The notes under the pieces are model-generated. The model saw only the letters and a program-made list of their open reading frames with translations. It had not been told where the DNA came from and did not search any database. From positions 6,853 to 19,203 of the forward strand of contig DBCA01000059.1 in NCBI GenBank assembly GCA_002292805.1: a stretch of 12,351 bases of DNA. The letters run 5' to 3'. The DNA is from Caryophanales bacterium UBA970 (lineage in GTDB: Bacteria > Bacillota_I > Bacilli_A > RFN20 > CAG-826). The stretch's first letter is position 1. Each line of letters opens with the position of its first letter. Below are positions 1-7,050 of the stretch, piece by piece. A program made the position numbers and the translations under genes.

Positions 1-1036
1 AACCCGAGATGGCGAGGTCGATTCGACCTTTGGTTGGCAAGGTAAATTCATAGCTCGTGAAATCATCGATGGTCTTAAATGATTTTGAGGTCGGTTTTAA
101 TTGGTTCTTTTCAATGAGTTTAAAAAAACTTTCATCGGCTTTTTGCATTTGCATGCGTTGATAAGTGACGGGATTGGCAAAATAAGTGTAAACAAATTCT
201 TTTTTTCCTGTGAGCATTTCCAAGCGAGCCAGACCGCCAATCGCCAAGGCATCCTCGGCACCTAAACGGTAGGCAATCGGTTTGATTTCAACTTTGGGCA
301 TCATGATTTTGATCACTTCTTTTTCAACTTTGGCCAACATCGAGTGGTTGGCGATATATCCTGGGGTGTCATAAATGGTTTGCACATCGCTAATTGGAAT
401 TTCAATGACCCTTAAGGTCGTTCCAGGGAATGGGGAGGTGGTGATTAATTTCTTGGTTTGATTGGAGAAATGCTTCAAATATGTATTGATCAACGTAGAT
501 TTTCCTGAACTCGTCGCCCCAATCACATACAAGTCTTTGCCTTGATTGTCTTCGGCAATCATGGCTTTGATATCATCCAAGGCTTCATTGGTTTTGCTCG
601 AGGCAATGATGATCTTTTCAAAAGGCATCTTCATGTTGTCAAAAAATTGTTTGATGTAAAGGTCTAATTTTTTATGATTGATGACTTTGGGCAACAAATC
701 TCGTTTCGTGGCAATGAAGTAAACTTTGAGTCCTTTGACTGCATTGAGTAATTCAGTTGATAAGGTGGTTTCAAAGTTTAAAATATCCAAGACCCAAATA
801 ATTGAGGCTTGATCTTTTCTTGCTTTGGCGAGGATTTTATAAAAATCATCAAACAGAAAACTTTCTTTCGGGGCAATATCTTCCCCATAATGTTGTATTT
901 TAAAACAACGTTGGCATAAAACCACTTCATGCCGGTCAACATGTTTATGAGGAACAAAGCCTGGTAACGCTTCATCAATCGATTGTAAAATAATCCCACA
1001 ACCAGGGCATCGACGAATGGTTTTCATGTCGGTCAT
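1..1036 (-). CDS. yqeH: YqeH, circularly permuted ribosome-assembly GTPase (3' end outside window)
   Basis: YqeH-family GTPases assist assembly of the small ribosomal subunit. I translated 345 codons from the ATG at 1036 without a stop before the window edge. An N-terminal zinc finger is visible (C10, C13, C41, C44). The G motifs appear in permuted order: a G4-like TKRD (110-113), G5-like SSK (146-148), the P-loop GATSSGKS (173-180), PGTT for G2 (204-207) and DTPG for G3 (223-226). Circular permutation is the hallmark of the YqeH/RsgA/YlqF group, and the finger identifies YqeH. The Bacillus protein has about 366 residues, so some 20 residues are probably missing at the left edge. The start is fixed by a GGAGG 8 nt upstream (1049-1045) and a 4-nt ATGA overlap with the yqeG stop. 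The next ATG, at codon 4, is less well placed. The TKRD in place of NKxD is unusual. Confidence 0.95.
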   Translation of the reverse strand, partial: MTDMKTIRRCPGCGIILQSIDEALPGFVPHKHVDRHEVVLCQRCFKIQHYGEDIAPKESFLFDDFYKILAKARKDQASIIWVLDILNFETTLSTELLNAVKGLKVYFIATKRDLLPKVINHKKLDLYIKQFFDNMKMPFEKIIIASSKTNEALDDIKAMIAEDNQGKDLYVIGATSSGKSTLINTYLKHFSNQTKKLITTSPFPGTTLRVIEIPISDVQTIYDTPGYIANHSMLAKVEKEVIKIMMPKVEIKPIAYRLGAEDALAIGGLARLEMLTGKKEFVYTYFANPVTYQRMQMQKADESFFKLIEKNQLKPTSKSFKTIDDFTSYEFTLPTKGRIDLAISG

Positions 1037-1569
1037 TCTTGATTCCTCCAGTGGTTAAATTGTTTTAAACGGTGATAAAGCTTCTTTAATAAAGCTTCAA
1101 TGAATCGGTTGGGTTTGGTTGGCCAATGATCGTAGGCAACTAATTTTTCTGTGAATAAACTTTTCATCCCTAATCGATTCGCTAACCAGACATCGGTGAG
1201 CAGTTGATCACCAATCACCATGACCTTATCTTTAGGATACCCTTTTTCTTTTAAAAAGATAAGGAGTTTGTCCTTAAAAGGTTTACCAGTTTTTGCTAAG
1301 TAATCAACCCCAAGCGAAGCGGCGAAGGGTTTGACTCGTTGTTCATCATTATTCGAAATAATCAAAAAGGTCAACCCAGCATCCTTCAAGGTTTTAACCC
1401 ATTTTTTTACGGTTGGTCTTGGCGTCATTTCATCAAAAGGGGCTAACGTATTATCCAAGTCACAACACAGATATTGGATGTGTTGCTTCTTAAAAAAATC
1501 AGGGGTAACGTTGAACAACCGAGGCGCGTAAAAAGTAGGAAGCCAACGTGAAGACTGCTTACGCTTCAT
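1033..1569 (-). CDS. yqeG: YqeG-family HAD phosphatase, probable phosphatidylglycerophosphate phosphatase-like
   Basis: This 178-residue protein is a haloacid-dehalogenase phosphatase of the YqeG type. Motif I is DLDNT (37-41, with D37 nucleophile and D39 acid/base), motif II is the S72-N73-N74 stretch, motif III is the Lys of GKP (K96), and motif IV is GDQLLTD (120-126) with D121 and D126 as Mg2+ ligands. YqeG is related to Gep4, the mitochondrial phosphatidylglycerophosphate phosphatase, so a role in phosphatidylglycerol synthesis is plausible but unproven here. Its length is close to the usual 170-175 residues. It starts 2 nt after the parC stop (TAACCATG) with only a weak purine stretch upstream, suggesting translation by termination-reinitiation. 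Its TGA overlaps the yqeH start. The yqeG–yqeH pairing is typical of Bacillota. Confidence 0.93.
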   Translation of the reverse strand: MKRKQSSRWLPTFYAPRLFNVTPDFFKKQHIQYLCCDLDNTLAPFDEMTPRPTVKKWVKTLKDAGLTFLIISNNDEQRVKPFAASLGVDYLAKTGKPFKDKLLIFLKEKGYPKDKVMVIGDQLLTDVWLANRLGMKSLFTEKLVAYDHWPTKPNRFIEALLKKLYHRLKQFNHWRNQE

Positions 1570-1571
1570 GG

Positions 1572-4130
1572 TTATTTCTTATCATCGAACAGGGAAACTT
1601 TTTCAATCTTTTCCCCAGTTTCTAAATCCATTTTAGGTTGAGCAACGGTTTTAAAACTTTGATCGATGCGATAAATCTGGTCATGGTAAACGCCAATGAC
1701 ATCGGTTTCTTTTGGCATCGATAAGTTCTTCTTCGCATATTTATCAATCGGAGTTGGGGCATAATCGTTGGTTTCTAAATTCACGAGTTCTTTGTTGGAT
1801 AAGAGAACAGTAATCTTTAAAAACTCTTCTTGTTTATTCAGTTTACGCCAATACACCAATTGGTGGGGTTCTGACTTAAAGCTTTGGAAAACATATTGAA
1901 CCTTCCCTAAACGATTGGTTAAATCGACATAGCTAATATCAAAAATTCTAAAGTTACCTTGGCGAGTGAACATGACAATTTTCCCACGTTCTTCTGGTTG
2001 ATACACGAGTAATTTGGCAAGACGATCTTTGCCTAACAAGGAAGCAATCGCTTTGACCCCACCGGCTTTCACACCCACTGGATTGACTTCTTTTTCCGAG
2101 AAATACGTGACATTGCCTTCTAGGGTTGCAATCAACAGTTGACCTTGACCATTGCTGATATCCACATCCACGACCGTGTCATCGCCTAGTAATCTCATGC
2201 ACGTTAACGGTTTACTATAGCGTTGAACGATAAATTCAGATAAAGGTGTCTTCTTCAATTGACCGTTACGGGTGATCATCACCACAAACGCATCCGGCTT
2301 AAATTCAGAAACGATTAAAGCTTTGATGAGTCTTTCTTCAGGACCTAAATTGACGAGGTAATTGATGTGCTTACCTTCTTCTTTCCATTTGGTTTCTTGA
2401 AGTTCATGAATTGGGATGAATAAATAATTACCAAGTTGTGTGAACACAAGCAAGTAATCTAAGGTGGTTGCCTGACCAGTTCCAATCAAAAGATCAGCTT
2501 CCTTGATGCCAGGCCATAACCCTTCAGAACTCTTGTAAGACTTGAGAGGGGAACGTTTGATATAACCATCACGGGTGACGGCAATGTATAGATCTTCTTT
2601 GGCAATCAAATCACGCTTATCAATTTGGATAGTTTCTTTTGGTTCGGTGACAATTTTGGTTAAGCGGTTTTGCCCATATTGAAGACTAATCGCTTTGAGG
2701 TCTTTGATGATTTTTTTGTTTAAGACCTCGCGATCATTGAGGATTTCTTTTAAGGTTTTAATCGTTGCTTTTAAATTCTTTTCTTCTTCTTTTAAGGTGG
2801 TGACATCGGTATTGGTTAATCGATACAGTTGTAACGACACGATGGCATCGGCTTGGGGTTTACTAAAGGCAAACTTCTTTTCTAGATTCGCCATGGCGTC
2901 TTGCTTGTCTTGACTCTTCCGAATGACTTTAACAACCTCATCGAGCATGCTGATGGCTTTGATTAACCCTTCAACAATTTCTAATCTTGCCAACGCTTTC
3001 GCTAAATCAAATTGAGATAAGCGGGTGATCACGTCGACTTGATGATCGATATAAGAATCAATGTATTGAAGCAAGTTAAAGGTGATAGGATGACCCTTAT
3101 CAATGGCAACCATGTTGGCGGAAAATGAACTCTTTAAATCGGTTTTTGAATGAAAGTATTGAAGAATTTTTTCAGGATTTGCATCGTCGCGAATGTCAAT
3201 GGCAACCCGCATCCCGTGATGATCGGATTCATCGCGGACTTCGATAATCCCATCGATGATTTTCTTAAAGCGAATTTCATCCATTTGTTTGACCAAGGAG
3301 GATTTGATCACGCCATAAGGAATTTCCTTGATGACAATTTGATAGTAACCTTTGAGTTTGGTGATTTCTGTCTTTGATAAAATTTCCACTCGACCATGTC
3401 CAGATAAATAAATTTGCTTTAAAGAATCGGTGCGATAAATGGTGCCCCCGGTTGGAAAATCAGGTCCCTTGATGATCTCGATTAAATCCTCGATTGTTGT
3501 CTTCTTGTGACTTAAGCGATAGATGACGGCATCGATGACATCACGAAGGTTGTGAGGAGGAATATTGGTGGCCATCGCCACGGCAATCCCTTGGGTCCCA
3601 TTGACCATCAGATTAGGAAAACGTGCTGGTAAGACAATCGGTTCATCTTGGGAATCATCAAACGTGAGTTGTGTATTGACTGTATTTTTATCAATATCTC
3701 GAATCAATTCTTCGCTGATTTCCGCTAATCGAACTTCGGTATAACGATGAGCGGCAGCATTGTCACCATCAATCGATCCGTTGTTACCTTGGAAGTCGAT
3801 TAAAGGAACACGGTATTTCCATGGTTGCGACATATGCACGAGCGCATCATAAATGGACGCATCCCCGTGAGGGTGATATTTCCCCATGACTTCGCCAACA
3901 CTGGTTGCACTTTTTCGATAGGGTTTACGGAAAACGTTACCACTATGATACATGGCATAAATAATCCGACGTTGGACTGGTTTCAATCCATCTCTTAAAT
4001 CAGGGATCGCCCGGTCTTGTATGACGTATTTTGCATACGTTGCATACCGTTCTCCCATGATGTCTTCTAAGGGAGCAACGTTAATTTTTTCAACAATAGG
4101 TTTAGCAACTGGTTTAGATTTTTTTGCCAT
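1572..4130 (-). CDS. parC: DNA topoisomerase IV subunit A (ParC)
   Basis: ParC is the DNA breakage-and-reunion subunit of topoisomerase IV, which decatenates daughter chromosomes with ParE. The 852-residue product has the winged-helix/tower core at about 25-480, with catalytic Tyr130 in AAHRYTE. A charged, coiled-coil-like stretch lies near 440-490, and a beta-pinwheel C-terminal domain follows from about 500. ParC rather than GyrA is indicated by GNNGSIDGD (115-123) where GyrA has GNFGS, by the absence of a GyrA-box (QRRGGKG) in the C-terminal domain, and by the neighbouring parE. The quinolone-determining loop reads HPHGDASIYD (86-95), so Ala91 stands where Ser80 is found in E. coli ParC. 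The ATG at 4130 follows AGGAAAGG by 9 nt and overlaps the parE end by 17 nt, which supports coupled synthesis of the two subunits. Confidence 0.96.
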   Translation of the reverse strand: MAKKSKPVAKPIVEKINVAPLEDIMGERYATYAKYVIQDRAIPDLRDGLKPVQRRIIYAMYHSGNVFRKPYRKSATSVGEVMGKYHPHGDASIYDALVHMSQPWKYRVPLIDFQGNNGSIDGDNAAAHRYTEVRLAEISEELIRDIDKNTVNTQLTFDDSQDEPIVLPARFPNLMVNGTQGIAVAMATNIPPHNLRDVIDAVIYRLSHKKTTIEDLIEIIKGPDFPTGGTIYRTDSLKQIYLSGHGRVEILSKTEITKLKGYYQIVIKEIPYGVIKSSLVKQMDEIRFKKIIDGIIEVRDESDHHGMRVAIDIRDDANPEKILQYFHSKTDLKSSFSANMVAIDKGHPITFNLLQYIDSYIDHQVDVITRLSQFDLAKALARLEIVEGLIKAISMLDEVVKVIRKSQDKQDAMANLEKKFAFSKPQADAIVSLQLYRLTNTDVTTLKEEEKNLKATIKTLKEILNDREVLNKKIIKDLKAISLQYGQNRLTKIVTEPKETIQIDKRDLIAKEDLYIAVTRDGYIKRSPLKSYKSSEGLWPGIKEADLLIGTGQATTLDYLLVFTQLGNYLFIPIHELQETKWKEEGKHINYLVNLGPEERLIKALIVSEFKPDAFVVMITRNGQLKKTPLSEFIVQRYSKPLTCMRLLGDDTVVDVDISNGQGQLLIATLEGNVTYFSEKEVNPVGVKAGGVKAIASLLGKDRLAKLLVYQPEERGKIVMFTRQGNFRIFDISYVDLTNRLGKVQYVFQSFKSEPHQLVYWRKLNKQEEFLKITVLLSNKELVNLETNDYAPTPIDKYAKKNLSMPKETDVIGVYHDQIYRIDQSFKTVAQPKMDLETGEKIEKVSLFDDKK

Positions 4131-6069
4131 CTGCCGTTACCTTTCCTGCGACTTCACGAATGGTAAAATCAATATTTTCTTCAACCCATTTTCTTCTCAC
4201 GGACGGATCTTTACCCATGAGGATACCGACGCGTCGTTCCACGATGAGAGGATCTTCAATGTTGACACGAATCAAGGTTCTTGATTTTGGGTCCATGGTT
4301 GTTTCTTTAAGCTGCGAGGCATTCATTTCCCCTAACCCTTTATAACGGGATATCCGATAAGGTGAACCAACCACTTTTTTTGCTTTTTCTAATTCTTCTT
4401 CAGTCCAAGCATAGGCAAATTGATTTTGCTTTTGTTCATTCATGATCCGATAAAGAGGAGGAATGGCAATATAGACTTTTCCCGCATTGATTAACGGCCG
4501 CATATGGTGATAAAAGAAGGTGAGTAACAAGGTTTGAATATGAGCACCATCCGTGTCTGCGTCGGTCATGATGATGATCTTGCCATATTTAGCGTCTTGA
4601 AGATCAAAGCTTGGCCCAACTCCCGCGCTTATTGTGGCAATCAGGGTGGCAAATTCTGTATTCTTTAACATTTGTTCCATCGTTAAACTATCGGTATTTA
4701 AAGGTTTACCACGAAGCGGTAAGATGGCTTGATGTAAACGATCACGACCGTTTTTAGCCGTACCACCAGCAGAATCACCTTCAACGATAAACAATTCATT
4801 TAAGGCGTATTCTTTACTTTGTGCCGGGGTTAACTTGTCAGAAAGAAGCGTGTCAGATCTAAACTTTTTATTACCGCGTGCTTCTTCTTTCGCTTTGCGA
4901 GCAGCCATTCTTGCCGCTTGAGAATCCACACACTTTTTAATGAGGTTGGTGGCAAAGTCTTTATTCTCCACGAGGTGATACGTGAGTTTGGAATAAATCA
5001 TATTTTGAACAGCAGCTAAGGCATCGGGTGTACCAAGTTTACCTTTGGTTTGACCTTCGAATTCCAATTTACCTTCAGGAATTTTTAAGGAAACAATCGC
5101 CGTTAATCCTTCACGAATATCGGTGCCTTCTAGTTTTACTTTGTTACGTAGCAAAGCGTTGGTTTCTGCATATTCATTAACCGCTCTGGTTAACCCTGCA
5201 CGAAAACCATTTTCGTGAGTTCCCCCATCTTTGGTTCGGATGTTGTTCACGTAGGAATAAATACTTTCGTTGTAATCTTGTAAACAATATTGCATGGAAA
5301 TTTCAATTTTGATGTCACTACCTAAATCTTCAAAGACTAAAACTTGATGCATCTTTTCTTTGGTTTCATTCAAACTGGCGATGTATTCTTTAAGACCTTC
5401 TTCATAATAGTATTCCGCTTCCATGTTGGTACGTTCATCTTTGGCGATAAAGCGAACTTTTTTCATTAAAAATGCAGACTCTTGTAAGTGAGCAATGATG
5501 GTTTCCCATTTGAAGTCAGTGGTTGTAAACACCTTAGGATCTGGTTTAAAGCGAACGGTTGTCCCAGTTTTATTGGTTTTTGCGCCTTTTTCTAATTTAC
5601 CAACTTTTTTCCCACCATTTTCAAAGCGAATATGATAGGTATAGCCTTCACGACTGACGGTGACATCGACATATTCAGATAAAGCGTTGGTCACCGAAGC
5701 ACCGACCCCGTGTAAACCGGCACTAGAAACATAGTTTTTATCAGAGAATTTCCCACCACTATGCAAGGTCATAAAGATAATTTCAATCGCTGGTTTTCCT
5801 GTTTGCTTTTGAATCCCAACTGGTATGCCTCGACCGGAGTCTTTGACGGTCAAAGATCCATCGGCGTGAATGGTCAAATAAATCGTATCGCCGAAGCCAG
5901 AAAGAGCTTCATCGATGGCGTTATCAAGGATTTCCCAAACTAGATGATGTAAACCGGTGCTATTGGTGGACCCAATATACATGGCCGGACGCTTTCTAAC
6001 GCCTTCTAGCCCCTCAAGAACATCAATGCTATCTTCGTTATATGTATTTAAGTTTTGATTTTTCGCCAT
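4114..6069 (-). CDS. parE: DNA topoisomerase IV subunit B (ParE)
   Basis: ParE is the ATPase subunit of topoisomerase IV. The 651-residue product shows the GHKL ATP-binding fold: E46 and N50 in WEILDNAIDEAL, D77 in DSGRG, and the glycine-rich lid GLHGVGAS (118-125). The transducer lysine is in QTKGK (340-344). The Toprim domain has E430 in VEGDSAGG and DADTD (503-507) as the metal-binding acidic cluster. Its length fits ParE and GyrB of Gram-positive bacteria (about 640-660 residues); the parC partner and the TAKNGRDR context favour ParE. It heads the leftward cluster parE-parC-yqeG-yqeH. An extended -10 promoter (TGCTATAAT) lies just upstream and implies a leader of under 20 nt. No good Shine-Dalgarno sequence precedes the ATG: the only AGG is 16 nt away. 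Confidence 0.96.
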   Translation of the reverse strand: MAKNQNLNTYNEDSIDVLEGLEGVRKRPAMYIGSTNSTGLHHLVWEILDNAIDEALSGFGDTIYLTIHADGSLTVKDSGRGIPVGIQKQTGKPAIEIIFMTLHSGGKFSDKNYVSSAGLHGVGASVTNALSEYVDVTVSREGYTYHIRFENGGKKVGKLEKGAKTNKTGTTVRFKPDPKVFTTTDFKWETIIAHLQESAFLMKKVRFIAKDERTNMEAEYYYEEGLKEYIASLNETKEKMHQVLVFEDLGSDIKIEISMQYCLQDYNESIYSYVNNIRTKDGGTHENGFRAGLTRAVNEYAETNALLRNKVKLEGTDIREGLTAIVSLKIPEGKLEFEGQTKGKLGTPDALAAVQNMIYSKLTYHLVENKDFATNLIKKCVDSQAARMAARKAKEEARGNKKFRSDTLLSDKLTPAQSKEYALNELFIVEGDSAGGTAKNGRDRLHQAILPLRGKPLNTDSLTMEQMLKNTEFATLIATISAGVGPSFDLQDAKYGKIIIMTDADTDGAHIQTLLLTFFYHHMRPLINAGKVYIAIPPLYRIMNEQKQNQFAYAWTEEELEKAKKVVGSPYRISRYKGLGEMNASQLKETTMDPKSRTLIRVNIEDPLIVERRVGILMGKDPSVRRKWVEENIDFTIREVAGKVTADGKKI

Positions 6070-6093
6070 TTTTAGTTATGATTTACCTAATGT

Positions 6094-6123
6094 ATTATAG
6101 CAAATATCAACAGAAAGCGTAAA
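6094..6123 (-). promoter_or_regulatory. Extended -10 promoter for parE-parC-yqeG-yqeH
   Basis: On the minus strand a perfect extended -10 element, TGCTATAAT, runs from 6102 to 6094. Eighteen nt upstream is TTTACG (6123-6118), matching 4 of 6 bases of the sigma-A -35 consensus. Transcription would start near 6088-6087, about 18 nt before the parE ATG. It lies in the 58-nt gap shared with the divergent plsY gene, so the two promoters must overlap. This is consensus matching only; there are no transcript data. Confidence 0.7.
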
Positions 6124-6127
6124 TTTT

Positions 6128-6817
6128 ATGACCTCAAATATCTTGATTACTGTCGTGCCTATGCTGATTGGATACTTACTGGCATCCATCCCTTCCGGGG
6201 TATGGGTCGGCCAAATTATGTTTAAAAAAGATGTTCGAACGCTTGGTTCGGGGGGCACTGGGATGACCAATGTCTTTAGAAATTTTGGTAAAACAGCCGG
6301 AACGATTGTCTTTTTTATGGATTTAATCAAAAGTGTGACACCAGTTTGGATTGCCTCTGCCATCGCCTATCAATGGACTTCTCTTGGGTTAGAGCAACCC
6401 TTTCTTGGTCAATTAAGCATCATGCTTACTGGCTTTGGCACGAGTCTTGGCCACAGTTATCCTATCTTCGCTCAGTTTAAAGGTGGCAAAGCCGTCTCTT
6501 CCGGTGGGTCGTTTGTCTTGATGAGCAATTGGATCATTGCCCTGATTGGGATTACCGTTCAAATTACCATCATCAAAGTGTTCAAAATCGTCTCGATTGG
6601 GGCGATGACTGGTTTCTTGGTTGCCTTACTATTGACGGTGGTCCTCTGGATTCCAGGTTTGCAAGACATTGGGATGTGGAACCGGGTTGAATCAGGTTGG
6701 TTATACTCACTCACCACGTTCATCATTTGGTTATTCATCGTCTATCGCCACAAAGAAAATATCCAGCGATTGCTCGCTGGAAGAGAACTTGATTTTAAAA
6801 AAAAATCAGGGAAATAA
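6128..6817 (+). CDS. plsY: Acyl-phosphate:glycerol-3-phosphate acyltransferase (PlsY)
   Basis: PlsY transfers an acyl group from acyl-phosphate to sn-glycerol 3-phosphate, giving lysophosphatidate, the first membrane step of phospholipid synthesis. The 229-residue product is a multi-pass membrane protein with an N-terminal helix containing SIPSG (20-24). Family motifs visible are the glycerol-phosphate loop with S41, G42, T47, N48 and R51, the GHSYP segment (H109), KGGK (118-121), and the C-terminal H208/N211 in YRHKENIQ. In the first loop the usual SGNxGATN reads SGGTGMTN, with Gly43 for Asn and Met46 for Ala. It is the only plus-strand gene here, divergent from parE as in Bacillus. A weak AGAAAG (6112-6117) precedes the ATG. 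It ends 3 nt from the convergent yneF and carries, antisense, a terminator for that gene. Confidence 0.93.
   Translation: MTSNILITVVPMLIGYLLASIPSGVWVGQIMFKKDVRTLGSGGTGMTNVFRNFGKTAGTIVFFMDLIKSVTPVWIASAIAYQWTSLGLEQPFLGQLSIMLTGFGTSLGHSYPIFAQFKGGKAVSSGGSFVLMSNWIIALIGITVQITIIKVFKIVSIGAMTGFLVALLLTVVLWIPGLQDIGMWNRVESGWLYSLTTFIIWLFIVYRHKENIQRLLAGRELDFKKKSGK
6752..6781 (-). terminator. Intrinsic terminator of the leftward yneF transcript, embedded in plsY
   Basis: On the minus strand an 8-bp perfect GC-containing stem (6781-6774 pairing with 6769-6762) closes a GCAA tetraloop, a stable GNRA type. It is followed by the U-rich tail TATTTTCTTT (6761-6752). It lies about 40 nt past the yneF stop and reads as a Rho-independent terminator in that direction only: on the plus strand the bases after the stem are not T-rich. 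The same bases encode residues near 212-219 of PlsY, so coding and termination share sequence. Confidence 0.6.
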
Positions 6818-6820
6818 AAA

Positions 6821-7036
6821 CTATTTTTGAGCGTTCATGCTGTTGATGACAGCCCGAACTTGCGCTTCGTTTGGTTTTCTTCCCATTTGCATGAACATCG
6901 CTCGAATCATCTTTTCGTTGATGGGAGGGTTCTTGGTCAATTCACGTTTAAAATACCAACGTGATAAGAAAAAACCACCGACCAATCCACCGATTAAACC
7001 AATGACGAGATAAAGTAAGGTTTGCCAAATATCCAT
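6821..7036 (-). CDS. yneF: YneF family (UPF0154) small membrane protein
   Basis: This 71-residue protein has one N-terminal transmembrane helix (about 4-26, rich in Leu, Ile and Gly, with GLIGGLVGG), followed by a basic stop-transfer patch RWYFKRE and a soluble tail containing NPPINEKMIRAMFMQMGRKP. That arrangement and the tail sequence match the UPF0154/YneF family, widespread in Bacillota and Mollicutes and without a settled biochemical function. The N-out/C-in orientation follows from the positive-inside rule. The ATG has AAAAGGAG 8 nt upstream (7052-7045), overlapping the end of efp, so it should be co-translated or co-transcribed with efp. It terminates with TAG, 3 nt from the end of convergent plsY. 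Confidence 0.88.
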   Translation of the reverse strand: MDIWQTLLYLVIGLIGGLVGGFFLSRWYFKRELTKNPPINEKMIRAMFMQMGRKPNEAQVRAVINSMNAQK

Positions 7037-7050
7037 AGATGTTGCTCCTT

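Noticed and set aside
778..999. 73-codon minus-strand frame
   Set aside because: It is another frame of yqeH, whose own frame is open throughout with zinc finger and GTPase motifs.
1572..6069. Gyrase (GyrB-GyrA) instead of topoisomerase IV
   Set aside because: No GyrA-box in the A-subunit C-terminal domain, GNNGS rather than GNFGS near the active site, and divergent plsY next to parE as in Bacillus.
6076..6363. 95-codon open frame on the minus strand at the parE/plsY border
   Set aside because: It is antisense to the plsY 5' half and covers the parE promoter; composition looks like a coding shadow.
6791..6826. AT-rich inverted repeats at the plsY end (GATTTT/AAAATC and AAATA/TATTT) as plsY terminators
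   Set aside because: Stems of only 5-6 A-T-rich pairs are too weak, and the arms are simple A/T runs.
6839..6853. GCTGT/ACAGC hairpin as a plus-strand terminator for plsY
   Set aside because: Only 5 bp and followed by a GC-containing stretch with no U-run.
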